The notes below the pieces were generated by a model that was not told the DNA's origin, searched no databases, and saw only the letters and a list, made by a program, of their open reading frames with translations. From assembly GCA_032164295.1 (NCBI GenBank), contig JAJHTX010000004.1, positions 2,480,001 to 2,544,000 on the forward strand: a DNA stretch of 64,000 nucleotides, written 5' to 3'. Origin of the DNA: Inonotus obliquus (Eukaryota > Basidiomycota > Agaricomycetes > Hymenochaetales > Hymenochaetaceae). Shown here piece by piece: positions 24,400 through 36,695 of this stretch (its first letter is position 1; the number at the start of each line of letters is the position of its first letter). Position numbers and translations under genes: made by a program.

Positions 24400-25371
24400 T
24401 CAAGCGTCTTCCTCGTCGCTGAACTCGCCGTCTGCTTCCTCTTGCATCGTTCGCCTTCTCGCAAGTCTGTCGCCAGGTTTGGACGGGTTCTTTCCAGGTG
24501 AAAATTCGCGTGGCTTGGGGCTGGAATGGGAGCCAGGAATCATGGAAACTCGAAGCGGCGTCTTGCGAAACGGTGTTGCAGGGTAAGATTGCACGTGAGG
24601 CTTGCTGCTGGTCGCATCATCACAAAGACTAACTGGACCAACTTCGAACGTCACAGAGACTTTCTTGGTTACTCTCCGTGGTGGAACATTCTCCTTCCTC
24701 CCTTCTTTGTCTCTCTCGAGCTCTGGATCTGGAACGTACCGAGAGGAAGTAGAAGGAATTTCGATGTGCGTGTCATAGTGTATATCGAAACCGGGGTAAT
24801 GAATGCTTTGGGGGTCAGGACGGGGTGGTAGCTCGCGAGGAACCATGAGAGCCGTCCCGATGCGCTGGAACGAGACGGGAGTGTCTAAAGCCATCGGAGA
24901 GTTGTGCGGGTGTCGAGGTTGAGTTTTCGTTGGGTTTGAACCCTTCGTAGGTGAGGCCCTCGAACGTGTTCTAAGTGCTATTGCGTCAACGCACGGTGAG
25001 CCTCCCGCAGCGTAGCTTGGGCTATCGATGAGCATAGGAGATCCCTTATCTTCGTAGCGGTTACGGACATATGCGGTCGCGGGTGATAGCCTTTCACGAC
25101 CTGCGCCCTTCACGGCGTACAGCGACGGCGGGGTGAGACAACCCTCCTCACGAAGGATACGACGTTTAGCAGGGCTCAGCATGGCAGTTGGACTTCGAGA
25201 ACGTTTAGTGGATGTTTTAAGCGGGTTACCACGAGGCACCGGCGTGCCGTCGGATGACAAGAAGTAGTCAAGAGGTAGCACTCGCAATGGTGTTCGACTA
25301 ACCATCGCGCGTCGTGGTGGTTGGTGTTGAAATCGCGTCTGGTCACAACGTGACGAGTTAAAAAAAGTCAT
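24400..25371 (-). CDS. Disordered protein with KEN box and many SP/TP sites, possible cell-cycle protein
   Basis: A single intronless frame of 323 codons from ATG 25371 (a second ATG at 25305, starting MVSRTPLRVLPLDYF, is a plausible alternative of 301 residues). The composition is Ser/Pro/Arg-rich, with at least a dozen SP or TP dipeptides, most of them near basic residues. It contains a KEN box in the context RKENVPPRR, the kind used for APC/C-Cdh1 degradation, and an RILREEGCL that fits RxxL. The C-terminus is acidic (EFSDEEDA). No domain is recognised. A CDK-phosphorylated, APC/C-degraded regulator is my inference. Being intronless is unusual here. Its start lies 88 bp from the RPA190 stop. 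Confidence 0.75.
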   Translation of the reverse strand: MTFFNSSRCDQTRFQHQPPRRAMVSRTPLRVLPLDYFLSSDGTPVPRGNPLKTSTKRSRSPTAMLSPAKRRILREEGCLTPPSLYAVKGAGRERLSPATAYVRNRYEDKGSPMLIDSPSYAAGGSPCVDAIALRTRSRASPTKGSNPTKTQPRHPHNSPMALDTPVSFQRIGTALMVPRELPPRPDPQSIHYPGFDIHYDTHIEIPSTSSRYVPDPELERDKEGRKENVPPRRVTKKVSVTFEVGPVSLCDDATSSKPHVQSYPATPFRKTPLRVSMIPGSHSSPKPREFSPGKNPSKPGDRLARRRTMQEEADGEFSDEEDA

Positions 25372-25459
25372 TCTCACACGAGCTTTTGTTTTCCATATTT
25401 GGATTCAAATTCCCACGCAAGGTTAAAAATTTCAGTATATTTTGAGATCTGTGAAGCAA

Positions 25460-28400
25460 TCATTGCAAAGATTGAACAACGTCAAACGACCCAGTACCGC
25501 TGCAACTTGGTCGACCAAGTACAATGTTTCCTGAAGGTGTTCTCAAGTCATCGTAATCACCGTGTAGCGTCGCATCGCTGATGAAAGCGGCCGTGGTCTC
25601 GAACGAGGCCTTCAGCAAAGGCGATGAGTTTGTTGAGATTCCCTTGCGATTAAATGGTTTATATCCACCATCGAACGTCTTTCAAGCATTATAAGTCATT
25701 GCTCCGGATAGACTCGATATTTCGCTCACCATGTAGTCCGCAATAAGTTCAAGATGTCGAATGTTGACGTCAATGTTGTAGGCACTGAAGACGTTCTGGA
25801 TTTCTTTAAGAATGAGAGCACGAGCCATTTCAACACCGTAGGTCATTAATCCAGCGTAAATGTCGTTTGCGTAGATGTCATTTAGCTCGACGACGGGTTG
25901 CCCGAATGCGTGTGCAAAGCTCCACATCCCCTGGAAGTTCGATCCGTTTGTTACGATCTTTTTCGACAGTCAGTATATTTATTGGACAACCGTCCTATAA
26001 TAGTGAAGGAGAACCTTGAGCTGCTTGTCCTTTCCTTCGTCCTTTGATAGGAAGACGTCGCTAATCCCGCCGATCTCCCTTACGACCGTCCTAAGACACG
26101 CCTTCTCGACGATGCCTACTAGAAGGAGCTTGGGAGAATCGGAAGAGAACTACGTAGTCGTAAGAATTCACGCTTGAATACGAAACATGAATAGAATGAC
26201 TGACCAATAGATCGAAATTGACGCCAGTATCCGAGAAGTTGAACGAGGTGGACGAACTCAAGTGTGCGAAGAATTGACTCCGTACTCCTGTGAGCTGATT
26301 TTCACCGTCGTTAATATCTGAGGTAACATCAACCTCCATTGCGTCTGAATTAGCACCAGGACCCTCCTCTGCACCTTCAAACTCGGCCTCTAGCGCAGCA
26401 TCGTCAAATTCTCCAGGAGGTGATCCTTCCTCATCATCAGACTCGTACGTGACCTGTTGCTTTGATTGTCGGGTTCGCTTCTCTTCGTCTGCGTCCCCAT
26501 CGCCGAACTCCGTTGCGTTATCATTGACGGTAGGCAGTTCTACAGCAGCTTCATCATCCTGCCCACCCGCTTCGTCGCGGGCCTCAGCACGTCCGTGGCC
26601 AATTTCTGACAGATGTCCTTTTAAATCGGCATGTAGCTTTTTGAATTCCAGCTGGATTTCCCTTTTAAGTATTTGAGGGAAATTGATCTCAAATGCGGAA
26701 AGGATTTCCGCTGGTTCAACGTCATATTCTTCCCGGTACTCATCTTTTGGGTAAAAGTAAATGTTGACCGTGAAGTGCCTTTGACGGTCTTTTGTTAGCT
26801 TTTCGTTGACTTCGACTTTGTCAACGAGCTGTGATAACGATAGACGGCTTGCACGTTTGCAGAATCTCTGCACAATTTTTTCCTCAATACCCGACCGGAC
26901 TTGTATAGTCATCGAAGGTGTTTTTGGTTTTGTGGAAGCCGTCATTACGATTTCCCTTAGACGTGGAATACCGAGCGTGACGTTCGCGGCTCCGTGTCCT
27001 GGGACACATCAGTTAAATTCGGACGAAGCTATAAATAACCCACCGGCAAAATGGAAAGTGTTCAGCGTCATCTGGGTCGAAGGCTCGCCAACGCTGACAA
27101 ACCATCAGTGAGAAGTCCACTGCAGATAAAGGTCGCAAAACACACCCTTGGGAAGCTAATAGTCCGACCGCCTCTCCCGGGTCCACCATGCTGCGCATGT
27201 ACTTGATATTCATTAGCATCCGAAATCGTTTGTGAGATATCCCGTTCCGGCTTTTTGGTAGCCAAGGTGGGGTCCCCGTATTCTTATCCTTGGTCTTCAA
27301 CAAGTGTGCTGGATTAGTCTTGATGAACTCCTCAACCTTCTGTGCAAACTTCTCGGATGTTGCTCCAATGGTACGGCACGGGTTATAGACGGACATCGCA
27401 GGGTCAAGCTTTCTTCCCTTTGATGGATGTCGTTGGTACCTGAGAGAGTTTTTCATGTGTTCCTTAACGAACTCACTTCCAGCGCTGTCGAAGTTGGAAA
27501 TGTTTGAAGTCCTGAAACGCGCCCACAGCGACTGTTCGTTACGAGCGGAAAACTCAAATTGATAAAGATGCTTCTGTCTCGTTACGTCAAGCGCATCACC
27601 TCCATAGTGAAACTGGAGGATTGAGGAGTCGCTGTCGCGTACGGTGTTGTCATAATGGACACGGATACCTTCGAGATGCTTGATCAAGCATCGTTGAAGA
27701 TACCCGGAACGAGAGGTCTTGACGGCTGTATCGATCAGTCCCTCTCGACCAGCCATACAGTGGAAATAAAATTCCTGAGGCCTGACACCTGTCAAGAATC
27801 GACTGGCAACGTAACCACCTGCTATAGCGGCAGTCTCGAAGGCTTTGAAGGATGGAAGGGTCTTGCCACTAACCATTACCGGAACACGACGACCCTCGAG
27901 TTCTTGCTGACCCAATGCACATGAAATTTGCTGGGCATTGACCGCACTACCCTTTGCACCAGACTGCGTCATCATCTGCATGTGATTGTGGGGGAACTTG
28001 CGACTCAGGCCATGGGGCATACAGGCGTCCGCGATTGATTTCGTTAGTCCAGCGAGTTTCTTTTTCACGGTCACATCGAGTCCTGCCATCTTTGAGTCAT
28101 CCCTAAGAACGTCCTGAAGAAATGCTCGTAAAGCACGGTCTCTCTCGAAGATGGGCACTGCAGCCAGCGACGGGAAATTCTCTTCCGCCCCCTCTTGCCC
28201 AAGGTCCCTATGCTTCTCTAGCAGCTGGCGCCTGCTAGAGTCCCCTTTTGGTGTAAGCGTAAGATCGTCCATTCGACAAGTAAACGCTCTATGCTGGAGG
28301 AATTTGGTAAAGAGTCGACTCAGTATACCGAGAAGTTTTCCAGCGACGTCCGGGCCGTACAATTCGTAACAGGAATGTACGAGTCCGTAATCAGTGGCGC

Positions 28401-31371
28401 CGAACTGTGATTTGTCCAGGACACCGCATAAGAGCTCGCCGTCCATGAAGAGAACCTTCCATTCTTCCGACCCTTTCCCCCATAGGTCTCCTGATACCTT
28501 TGTCTTGCAAGCAAGATTTAGTCCACGGGCTGTTGGTGGTGTGATGTTGAGCATGACAGTGGAAATCTACCATACGATCGATCGTTAGGAGTTTGAATCG
28601 AAAAAACAAAAAGATGGTATTTCATACAATCTGTTTTCCAGTCCACATTGGCTTTGGCTTCCAAATAGTTGGCGGGTACGTACGAAGCCGCCCATTGACT
28701 TGCTCTTCAGGTCGAAGGGAACCATAAAGGAGCTGGAAGTACTCTTCTCGAGTGAAGAATGCATCACGACTCGTCATCCATACTCCAGCCACAACGTGAT
28801 CTTGGATCAACCCTCGCAAGGGCTTCCCAGACGTCGGAACGAGATACTGATTGTCAGTATTAGCGATGAACATTGCTTCCGATCGGGCAAGTTCATTCTC
28901 TGATGCGCTTTGTCAAGATGGTGTCCGACAAGAAGGTGAAGTATCTAGCTTACGTGGGAAATGGATGTTCATCTCTAAGGACCAAAACTCAAACTTCAGA
29001 AGACCACTGAGAATCTCAATGACTCACCGTCACCATCAAAGTCGGCTATTGGTCAGTTAGCGGGTGATTGCGGAGACTTGCGTTGGACTCACCATTGTAC
29101 GAATTACTGAAGGGTTACAATGATTAATCAGAATTTTGGCTTTAGAACCATCGCCGATAAGGCTCACCAGTTGGCATAATGCATGCGAATAGTCTTCTCT
29201 CCCTGCAAGACCTTAGCTTTATGGACCATCATACTAGGCTTATGCAGAGTAGGTTGCCGGTTAAGGATGAGGACATCACCATCTCGCAGATGTCGGTAGA
29301 CTTTCTTGTTAATGGCAGGCGTTCTCGTCGTAAGTCCAGTCTTTAACGATGAAGTGTGGATGTCGTTTTGGGGTGTGAGGAGCTGATTGGCTAAAGCTCG
29401 TCGCTCCTCCACATTCAAGTTTTCCTTTTTTCACACATTGAGCGACTTCACAGAAGGCAGCAAATAATGAAGCTTACCAGAGATAGCTTCGTGCCATCCT
29501 CAAGCTCCACAATACTCGCACCAGGATATTTATGAGGTCCATTCTTGACCAATTCACGCATTATATGAACGTTATGCTCCGTGACCGGTTCAGGGAATGT
29601 AAGCTTGCGTGCAAATACAGGAGGTACCCCAATCTCATTCGTGTCAATATTTGCATCGGGCGAAATGACTGAGCGAGCGGCATAGTTGACACGTTTTCCC
29701 TGAACGAAGTCAATAGACCGTCAAGAAAGCTAGTGTAAGGTTCACCATCATGTTCATCCGGAAAAGTCCCTCCTTCTTCTCCAAGTTTTGTTTGATACCT
29801 GCCGGAGGTAACTTTCCTTGACGCATCCTTTGAGGGTTCTTGCCGCTATCAACAAAGCTGTTCACATCCACTTGTAACTGGATCAATCCTTCGAGCAGCT
29901 TCCCTAACATCCGCCTTCGTAAAGCCTCGTCGACCGTGGAATCTTTCTCCGTCGCTTTACGCGCATCTACCTGATCTCGAAGGTTGTAGGATGTAGAAAG
30001 AACTTTGGAAAGAAGTTCATTATGCGGATGTTCAAAGAGCGTTTCACCCATCTGTGCTGGAGGGCGGAAGCGAGTGGGGGGTACTAGTATATAGTCCATG
30101 AAGAACATGTCTGCGGAAGCGCGAGATAAACGATCCGTATCAACATCTGCGAAAGGCCCATGTCTTCCAAATATGAGTGAACAAATAGGCATGTCGTTAG
30201 CAAACAAAAGCCGTAAATGCTCCCGGCACTCTTCTGGTACAATGATCCGTTCGTTTCGCCCACGCATTGTCTTGACCTTTCCACTAACTGACTTTGGAAG
30301 AGCCTCCTTCCTCTGATTGCCAACTTCATCTTCTTCGTCGGAAAAGGTTGCCTCTCCCTCGCCTTCCGACTCTTCGTTTCCGGACTCATAGCCGTTGTGT
30401 ATTGAACCATTTGCCGGTCCATGTCGCTCTTTGAATAGAACATTGTCTCTCCTGAGATTCATTAGCTCATGCTGCGCTTTCAGCTTCGGCGAGAGATCCA
30501 ACTCGACAACCTTTGTATGGCCTTCCTTTCGAATAGAGTGCGCGTATCTAAAATGGGAGTTAAATGATTACCGCATCGGCCATGACAAGTGCCCTCCACT
30601 CACGCTGTACAGCCACTATTTTGGCACCTCTTCAGAGCCGTCGCTGACAAGAACTCTGCAATGACATCCTTACGCGCCTGGTAGACCAACCCATCTTTAT
30701 AATGATCCCGCTGCCTATCAGGACTTGCGCGTATCAAGAGCATGACCAACATGTTGACACGCTTAGTAAATTCCTCCAGCGATTCATCTTCAGCTGCGTC
30801 CTGGTCCTCGTTTTCGTCCACATTTCTTGAGAACTTGATCTTCATTCCATCTATAGCGTGAGATCCTGATAGTATTCCATGATCCAGGAGTCGAATCTTC
30901 GCGATAAATTTCACCATCTGTAGAATGGAGGTTGACAACGGTTCCAAGGCGGGCATGAATAGAGGATACATACCTGGACCCGTCCAATCTTGAATCTATG
31001 ACAGTATGTACACATCCCTCTTAAGAGCTTGAACATCGTGACCATGAAGAGTGGGTGGAAGACCGGAGATGGTAGTTCAATATGGCCAAAATGCCCCGGA
31101 CAGGTAAAGTAGGTCAGTCGACATGTCGCACACCTGAAATAACCGTTCATCATTCCATTCTGATATAGAATAATTAAACGACGTACAAATCTTTCTGATC
31201 ACTCGGACCAAGAGCTGGGTCATACAAGCCCCCAATAGTTGGTCGGTTCAAGTCATCCAACAGGACTGGGTTTACAATGTGCTTAACGGAGATCCTCCGT
31301 ATGTCCTCAGTAGTCAGGGAAGAGAAAGAAATGCTTTGGACGGTCGAAGGAATGGGATGTGCGATATTCAT
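25460..31371 (-). CDS. RPA190: RNA polymerase I largest subunit RPA190 (A190)
   Basis: Catalytic subunit of Pol I, in the nucleolus. Sixteen exons close to 1703 residues: 31371..31187, 31133..30974, 30917..30604, 30547..29746, 29699..29478, 29424..29168, 29106..29093, 29045..29028, 28974..28954, 28899..28628, 28566..27146, 27093..27044, 26998..26205, 26149..26015, 25957..25730, 25678..25460. The clamp zinc motif CATCR...CPGHFGH is in exon 2. The catalytic NADFDGDEMN, whose three Asp chelate Mg, is split over exons 7-9. The funnel/bridge region and the Pol I variant of the trigger-loop block, [18 protein letters not shown], follow. An acidic insertion ([15 protein letters not shown]) between 26400 and 26600 in the jaw is typical of Pol I. 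The upstream gene is tandem and RRN11 is 1.6 kb away. Confidence 0.97.
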
Positions 31372-31647
31372 GGTCAGATACGAAGGGCAGCAAGGTCTCG
31401 AGAAGACAGACCCGACCGCTCAACGCTCTCACGCGTAACAGCAAGAATGTGTACTTTAGAACGAGAGTGAGTGCGGCAACTTTGAGAAAAGGGCAATTCA
31501 AATTTTTGGATGGGCTGAAATGGCAACGCCGATCAACTCATCACACCGGTCCGGTCCGGAAGGGAAGTATGTCTGTCCACACCCTCAAGGTGTAGGTCTC
31601 GTATATAAACTAATGCTAGGTATCTAGATACTACAGGATATGTAACT

Positions 31648-32889
31648 TCAAGTCATGCCACTTGCTCGCCTCGCCCCGCCATTCCGCGTCCTTGCACCAG
31701 TCTTCATCTTTTGCGCTTCACTAACCAGTTCTGCGATGAGTTTATTGTACGTTTCCGAGTCTTGCTGCAATGCGTCCCGCTGCTGGAGCAGATGCGTTAA
31801 GAGCGACGATGTTTGGACTGTCAACGAGCGTACTCGTGCCAGTTGAGCTTCCAACGTGGATAACGGAAGAAGAGTTAATGTTTCTACAGGGGACGTTAGT
31901 AATCATTGGAGCCTGAGAGAACCGAAATAACGAATGAACTTGCCAGGAGTCAACGCTAATGCTTCATTAACGGCAGCTTCATCTACCTCTGGCGGTGGAC
32001 CAAGACCGAGCTGAGCAAACGTAGAGGCTCGAGATAAAGGACTCGGTTTGGGAGTTCCAGAACGTGACGGTGGTCGTGATCCTGGTCGCGATCCCGGACG
32101 CGACCCTCCTGTAGAGGCCGGTGGCGGACTTGCTACCCTATTCAGTACGCGAGAGCCCGGAGGAGCTGACATTGGGCGCGTGGAGATACTCAGAGCCGGC
32201 ATTGCTTTTCCATTGACGTTAGGAAGGACTTCATCTAGGTTAACAGGAATTCCAAGTGAGACAAGATGCCTCCGTCGAATTCTTGAACGGGTCCAGTTGG
32301 GTGGCTGGGTGTTGGGTGGTGGAGATTGGTAGAGGGTTTGGTATAAAGAGCGGCTTTATAGCAAGCTTCAGAATGCTTTCAGATGTCAATCGAGTAGTGC
32401 TCAAACAAACCTTTCCGGTGTCACTAAAATCTGGTTTAGTCCGCCGACTTGTCTGATATTATCATCCGTAAGATACTCCGAAGCGTCCATCTCGTTCGAA
32501 AAAGGTTCGAGGATGTCTTCGATTAGCTCTTTCAGCTTTGAGCTGGAGGGTAACGGATGTAATCGTAAAGCTTCCCAATCTGAAGAATCTTGCGAAACAA
32601 ATCCTCTCCCGTCTGGAATCGCCGCTGGTCGGGCAAGGTCTTCCACAGTTTCCCCTTCTACTGCATCTCCAAAACCCCCAAAGTCTCCAAAGTCATCGTC
32701 CTCAGCCGCTGATGAGGAAGGTTGCGCTGGTACGTTGAATTCAAAATCATCATCGTCAGCAAAGGCGTCATCTACGAATTTAGTATCGGATTGTTTTGGT
32801 GGAGGGAAAGAGGGTGTAGATGTCTCAGTGGTGGGTGTCTGTGAGCTTGAGGCTGCCCAGACGGATGCGCCAAAGTCAAAGTCGTCCAT
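31648..32889 (-). CDS. Acidic clathrin-adaptor accessory protein (LAA2/aftiphilin-like)
   Basis: Exons 32889..32411, 32353..31944 and 31883..31648 close to 374 residues. The start is the ATG giving MDDFDFGASVWA; an upstream extension lacks an ATG. The N-terminal 100 residues are acidic and carry the repeated Asp-Phe-Gly motifs DDFGDFGGFGD, like ligands of AP-1 gamma-ear and GGA domains. A Ser/Pro/Arg stretch (residues about 190-250) precedes a C-terminal coiled coil rich in Leu/Gln (LTHLLQQRDALQQD). The layout resembles yeast Laa2 and animal aftiphilin, so TGN/endosome traffic is likely, but homology is not proven. The second intron begins GC (31943-31942), forced by frame. Head-to-head with RRN11, 107 bp apart. 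Confidence 0.8.
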
Positions 32890-32996
32890 GAAGCTGTGGT
32901 CATGTAGTGGTGCCAATAGGAAATGAAGCGCACGCGATATAGCACGTCGATCTTCTCACCCAAACCTTCACCACGGACATCTACCTCCTTGGACTG
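32890..32996. promoter_or_regulatory. 107-bp bidirectional promoter
   Basis: The start codons of the LAA2-like gene (-) and RRN11 (+) are 107 bases apart, the smallest divergent spacing in the window. Transcription start regions must overlap or lie inside the neighbouring leader. Confidence 0.5.
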
Positions 32997-33942
32997 ATGG
33001 CTTATAATGCGACATACACACCTATATTCGAACTGAATGGGATAGATGACAAAACCCCTTCCACTACTCGAAAAGTGCACATCCGGCGCCTGAATGACAT
33101 CCTTCATTTGTCTCTCGAACGCGGAGACCTTCCCCGAGCGCGTCGCGCATGGACAATACTCGTTAGATGCAAGGAGTTTGACTGGAAATCAAAATGGAGA
33201 ATAGGATTGCTGTTGCTGTCCGATTCGTCATTCTCTCAAAGTCGGCACGAAAATAGAAATATAGACTACTTGAAGAAATTGATGCGACATTATCCTGATG
33301 AGGTTGGTTATTATCATTCTGTTCGTTACTAAAACTAAACGTGCTGACGATTGTTCAATAGCAGGAGTCGTTATTGCGAGAGATAATACTTCAACTTGCA
33401 GACATGGGAAAGTTTAAGGACGCCTTAGATGAGCTCGACTTGTTCGTATTCGTTCTGACCAAACGCATACTCTACCCGATTCATATTCACCATTCCAGCT
33501 ACCTTCCCTCGTTTCCCTTCCAGGAAAACCCAGTTCTGATTTCGTACGCTGGTCTATTGACGCTCAAGCTTGCAACATCTTCGGAGGTCAAAACCCAATG
33601 TAAGAGATATATAAGCGTCCCTTTGAACACGTCTGACTCGTAATATAGTAGATCTCGGTGACTTCCATCTGCTATCGGAGGCACAGAAACACTTTGCGAA
33701 AGCTCTAGCTATTGGACCTGATAACATTGTCGTGACTACACTCATGAAGGAGGTATTCACGTCTCATTGTTCCCAGTATTGAATTTCATATTAATTGTCA
33801 GGTGGAAAATTGGGTGGAACGGTCGAAATCGGGCAGTCCGAAACCTCTTGACGACCTTCTAAGCGATGGGGACATGGATGTGGATTATGCACACCTATCA
33901 TTGCGGGGAAAGAGGATGAAAAGAACTACCGGTGAGGACTGA
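32997..33942 (+). CDS. RRN11: RNA polymerase I core-factor subunit RRN11-like
   Basis: Component of the Pol I core factor (with Rrn6 and Rrn7) that recruits polymerase to the rDNA promoter. Exons 32997..33302, 33362..33441, 33499..33599, 33649..33752 and 33802..33942 close to 243 residues, shorter than yeast Rrn11 (about 500). The block RRLNDILHLSLERGDLPRA with the following RAWTILVRCKEFDW is the TPR-like family core; further TPR-type helices follow and the C-terminus is acidic then basic (GDMDVDYAHL, then GKRMKR). The second intron ends in a tandem TAGCAG acceptor, which could give isoforms differing by one Gln. It lies convergent to RIX1, with 32 bases between stop codons. Confidence 0.85.
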
Positions 33943-33974
33943 CATCATGCCTGCATCGAGGTCTGCTGCTACCG

Positions 33975-36695
33975 CTATTCAACCTCCGAATCCGTGGGCG
34001 ATGCTGGGTCTAACACAGGCATCTCTATGTCCTCATCTTCGTCTTCATCATCATCGTCTACAAGCATTTGAGATGTCTCATCAGGGCGAGGCGGTCGCTG
34101 TTGAGTATCTGGCGGATCAGACTGTTGTACGACTGAAATTTCTCGCCCCTCCTCCGGTGGCGTTTTTGGTTTCGCAACTTCACTAGGTGCATCAATCCCG
34201 TTCGACGCGACTGGCTCTGCGCCTGCTTGTAGAGTGTGCGCGAGTGTCGCGTCCGTTGCGACTGACGGGTCGGCGAGGATAGGTGTGGCTGGCCGAAAGG
34301 GTGCGGCAGGAATCATCACAGGTGGCGCAGGATGCTCTACTACGGACGGTGCAGGATCAGGATTCGGCCGATTCGTAAATTGTCGAACGTCATGCATCGG
34401 TCTTTGGTCGCGAGCTCCTTCATCAGCAATATTACCGTCGATGTCGCTGCGCAACCCAAGTAATTCACGCGTCTTGCGCTCTTCCGAGCCTTCTTCAGAG
34501 TGCCATAATGCTATTGCGTCCAAGGTTGGCAATGATCGAAGGAGAGGTGGGAGCCTGGGATGGAGTATTAAGTCAAGAAGTCGTGCGTTTTGAGTTGATG
34601 GATCAGGAACTATCTTGAAGTATGAAGTATCTAATTTAGAACACATCTCTGCAAACGAGGACGAGAATGTCACGTACTTTTCCGGACGAGACATCGTCTA
34701 CTGTGATCGCGTGGATGACAAGCGGTAAACTCTTGCACAAGACCGTGCTCGACCCGCTAGCGAACTCGATGCATATACTTTTCACTTTGCGTAGGATATC
34801 ATCTTTGACGGACGGGTCGTGTGCTACAGAGCTAGCGGGAAGTTTTGGTAACAGTAATAGCAGCGATAGCAATAACCGTGATGAGAGGGATTGCAGATAC
34901 ACTGGGATTTTCGGGATCCGCAGTAAACATGGTAGGGCTAGATAATATCGCGGTGGTCAGTATCATAGCAAGGCAGCATAAAAGAAAGACAAGCCATCAA
35001 GAGCAACTAAGACGACTTCTACGTCTTCAGAAGTTTCGCAGAGGGTACTTCGCCCGACATTGAACACTTCATCCCCTTCGTAACCCCGAGCACGTTTCTT
35101 GCCCTTTTTACTCCCGACTTCCACCGCCACTGTCGCCTCGTCCGCTACCTTTTCAGATAGCAAAGTGGCTATTGATGGTAAGATGGTTTTAAGTATCCTT
35201 CCACATATTAAAGGTTCATGTGGTGGTAAACAAGAGCCTAGCATGACCGGAATAAGTTTCGTAAGGGCAATACGCTCTTGTCTAATGGGGAAAATGAACA
35301 ACCGTCCTTAGTCCAGCAATCGTAGGAGAAGATCTTACAAAGACGCCGAATGTTCTAGCTGGTAAACAATGACACCCAGGATTCTGGTAAGATGAGGCAC
35401 AAGTCGGCTCTGGACACTAGACAAGAAATCACCATTAGTTTGATGAAAGATTACGCAATTCGCACGTACCACTTTGCTAGGCTAGCTGTAAGTGAGCAAC
35501 CTAAATGTAAGATGCTAGGTACTGCAGCTTTTTCTACATTTCGTAACGAGATATCGTTATCATCACGAGACTGTGGAAAGGAAGTGAGACATAGAGAAAA
35601 AAAAAGTGATACGCTTAACACTTACGGCACCTTCCCTAGTGACTCTCAGAGTTTCTATACATAGAGTTACCAGCCGCTGGATGGGAACAGGAACGGGCCT
35701 TTCGACTTTGGATCTTCGGCCTAATGAGCATTCTTCGCCGAAGTAGGAGGTGAGATTATTCACCTCAGCAAGTGACAAAGCAGCTCGACCCCGCAATGAA
35801 GGCGGTCGATGTTGAGTGGAACGGAGATAAGGGGATCCGCATGTGAAGGGACTGGTCGACCTGATTTTTATCAGTGACAATTTTCCGAGGTCTGTAAGAT
35901 TGCTTACTGTCTGAAGGATACGTAGTTCGCAGGGAAGCTACTGCAGCAGAGCAAAATGCGATGGTTTCGTCCACGCTCTTTCTCCAGAGTGTTGCCGCTC
36001 CAACTTTCCCGCCAGTGACGTGCAAAGCGGCATGAAGTCTCGATGCACTCAAGATTATCGCTGAAGGTGTCAGAGTGTGAGAACCATTTAAAAAGTTGAG
36101 GGAAAGTGCAGATATGGACGGGGCCATCTGACGATGCAGAGATGGAAATAAGGGGATCACGGTTGCAAGTACATCAAGGCACAAAACTTTCAATTCTTCT
36201 TCTGACTGCTTCTCCGCCAGTGAAAGTAGCGCGGAGCAGAATTTTGGAACGTTCGGCGTAACGACATGCCGCTGGAATTCTGCAAGGTTCGTTGTTGAGG
36301 TAAATGTGAAAGTGAGGAGTCTGATGCATGCTTTCCAGACAACTGGGCTTTCGTCCCTCTGAAAGGCGTTAATATTTGAGATAGAAGCACCAAGGCGAAT
36401 GACATACGGAAAGGATTGGAAGTACCACTGAAATCCAGCTTTGTGCAGAGCCAATGAGGAGACTTCGAGAAAGCCTTGCAGTAAATAGAGCCAATGTGAT
36501 ACCAGCCCATCGAGCACCGGGTTCATTGGAACGAATGAGAGAGTTGATGCGGTTTGTCCATTTGACTAGATGAGGAGACGATTCAAGGTCATCACGGGAG
36601 AGAGAAAGCAGCACCGAAGGCAAGTTTGCGACCGCGGCTGAGTCTGTGAAAAGGTGAAGTTGCAGAAAAGCATGTAGAAGGTCCCCGGATGCCAT
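33975..36695 (-). CDS. RIX1: Pre-rRNA processing protein RIX1 (PELP1 family)
   Basis: Rix1-complex subunit for ITS2 processing and pre-60S maturation. Exons 36695..36408, 36358..35908, 35860..35764, 35713..35626, 35570..35470, 35416..35376, 35306..34991, 34937..34903, 34823..about 34680 and 34646..33975 give about 740 residues. The helical-repeat N-terminal half includes SSPHLVKWTNRINSLIRSNE, SPVVWKACIRLLT and PLISVPLNIDRLHCGVELL with RPVPVPIQRLVTL, the RIX1 signature. The last 240 residues are Pro-rich then strongly acidic (DDDDEDEDEDIEM). The junction before the last exon is uncertain: GTACGT at 34671 would give an intron of only about 31 nt, and GTCTCG a little upstream would give 46 nt; both hold the frame. 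Confidence 0.88.

Noticed and set aside
28622..31371. Several separate minus-strand open frames that could be read as independent small genes
   Set aside because: They are all exons of RPA190 and join in exact phase.
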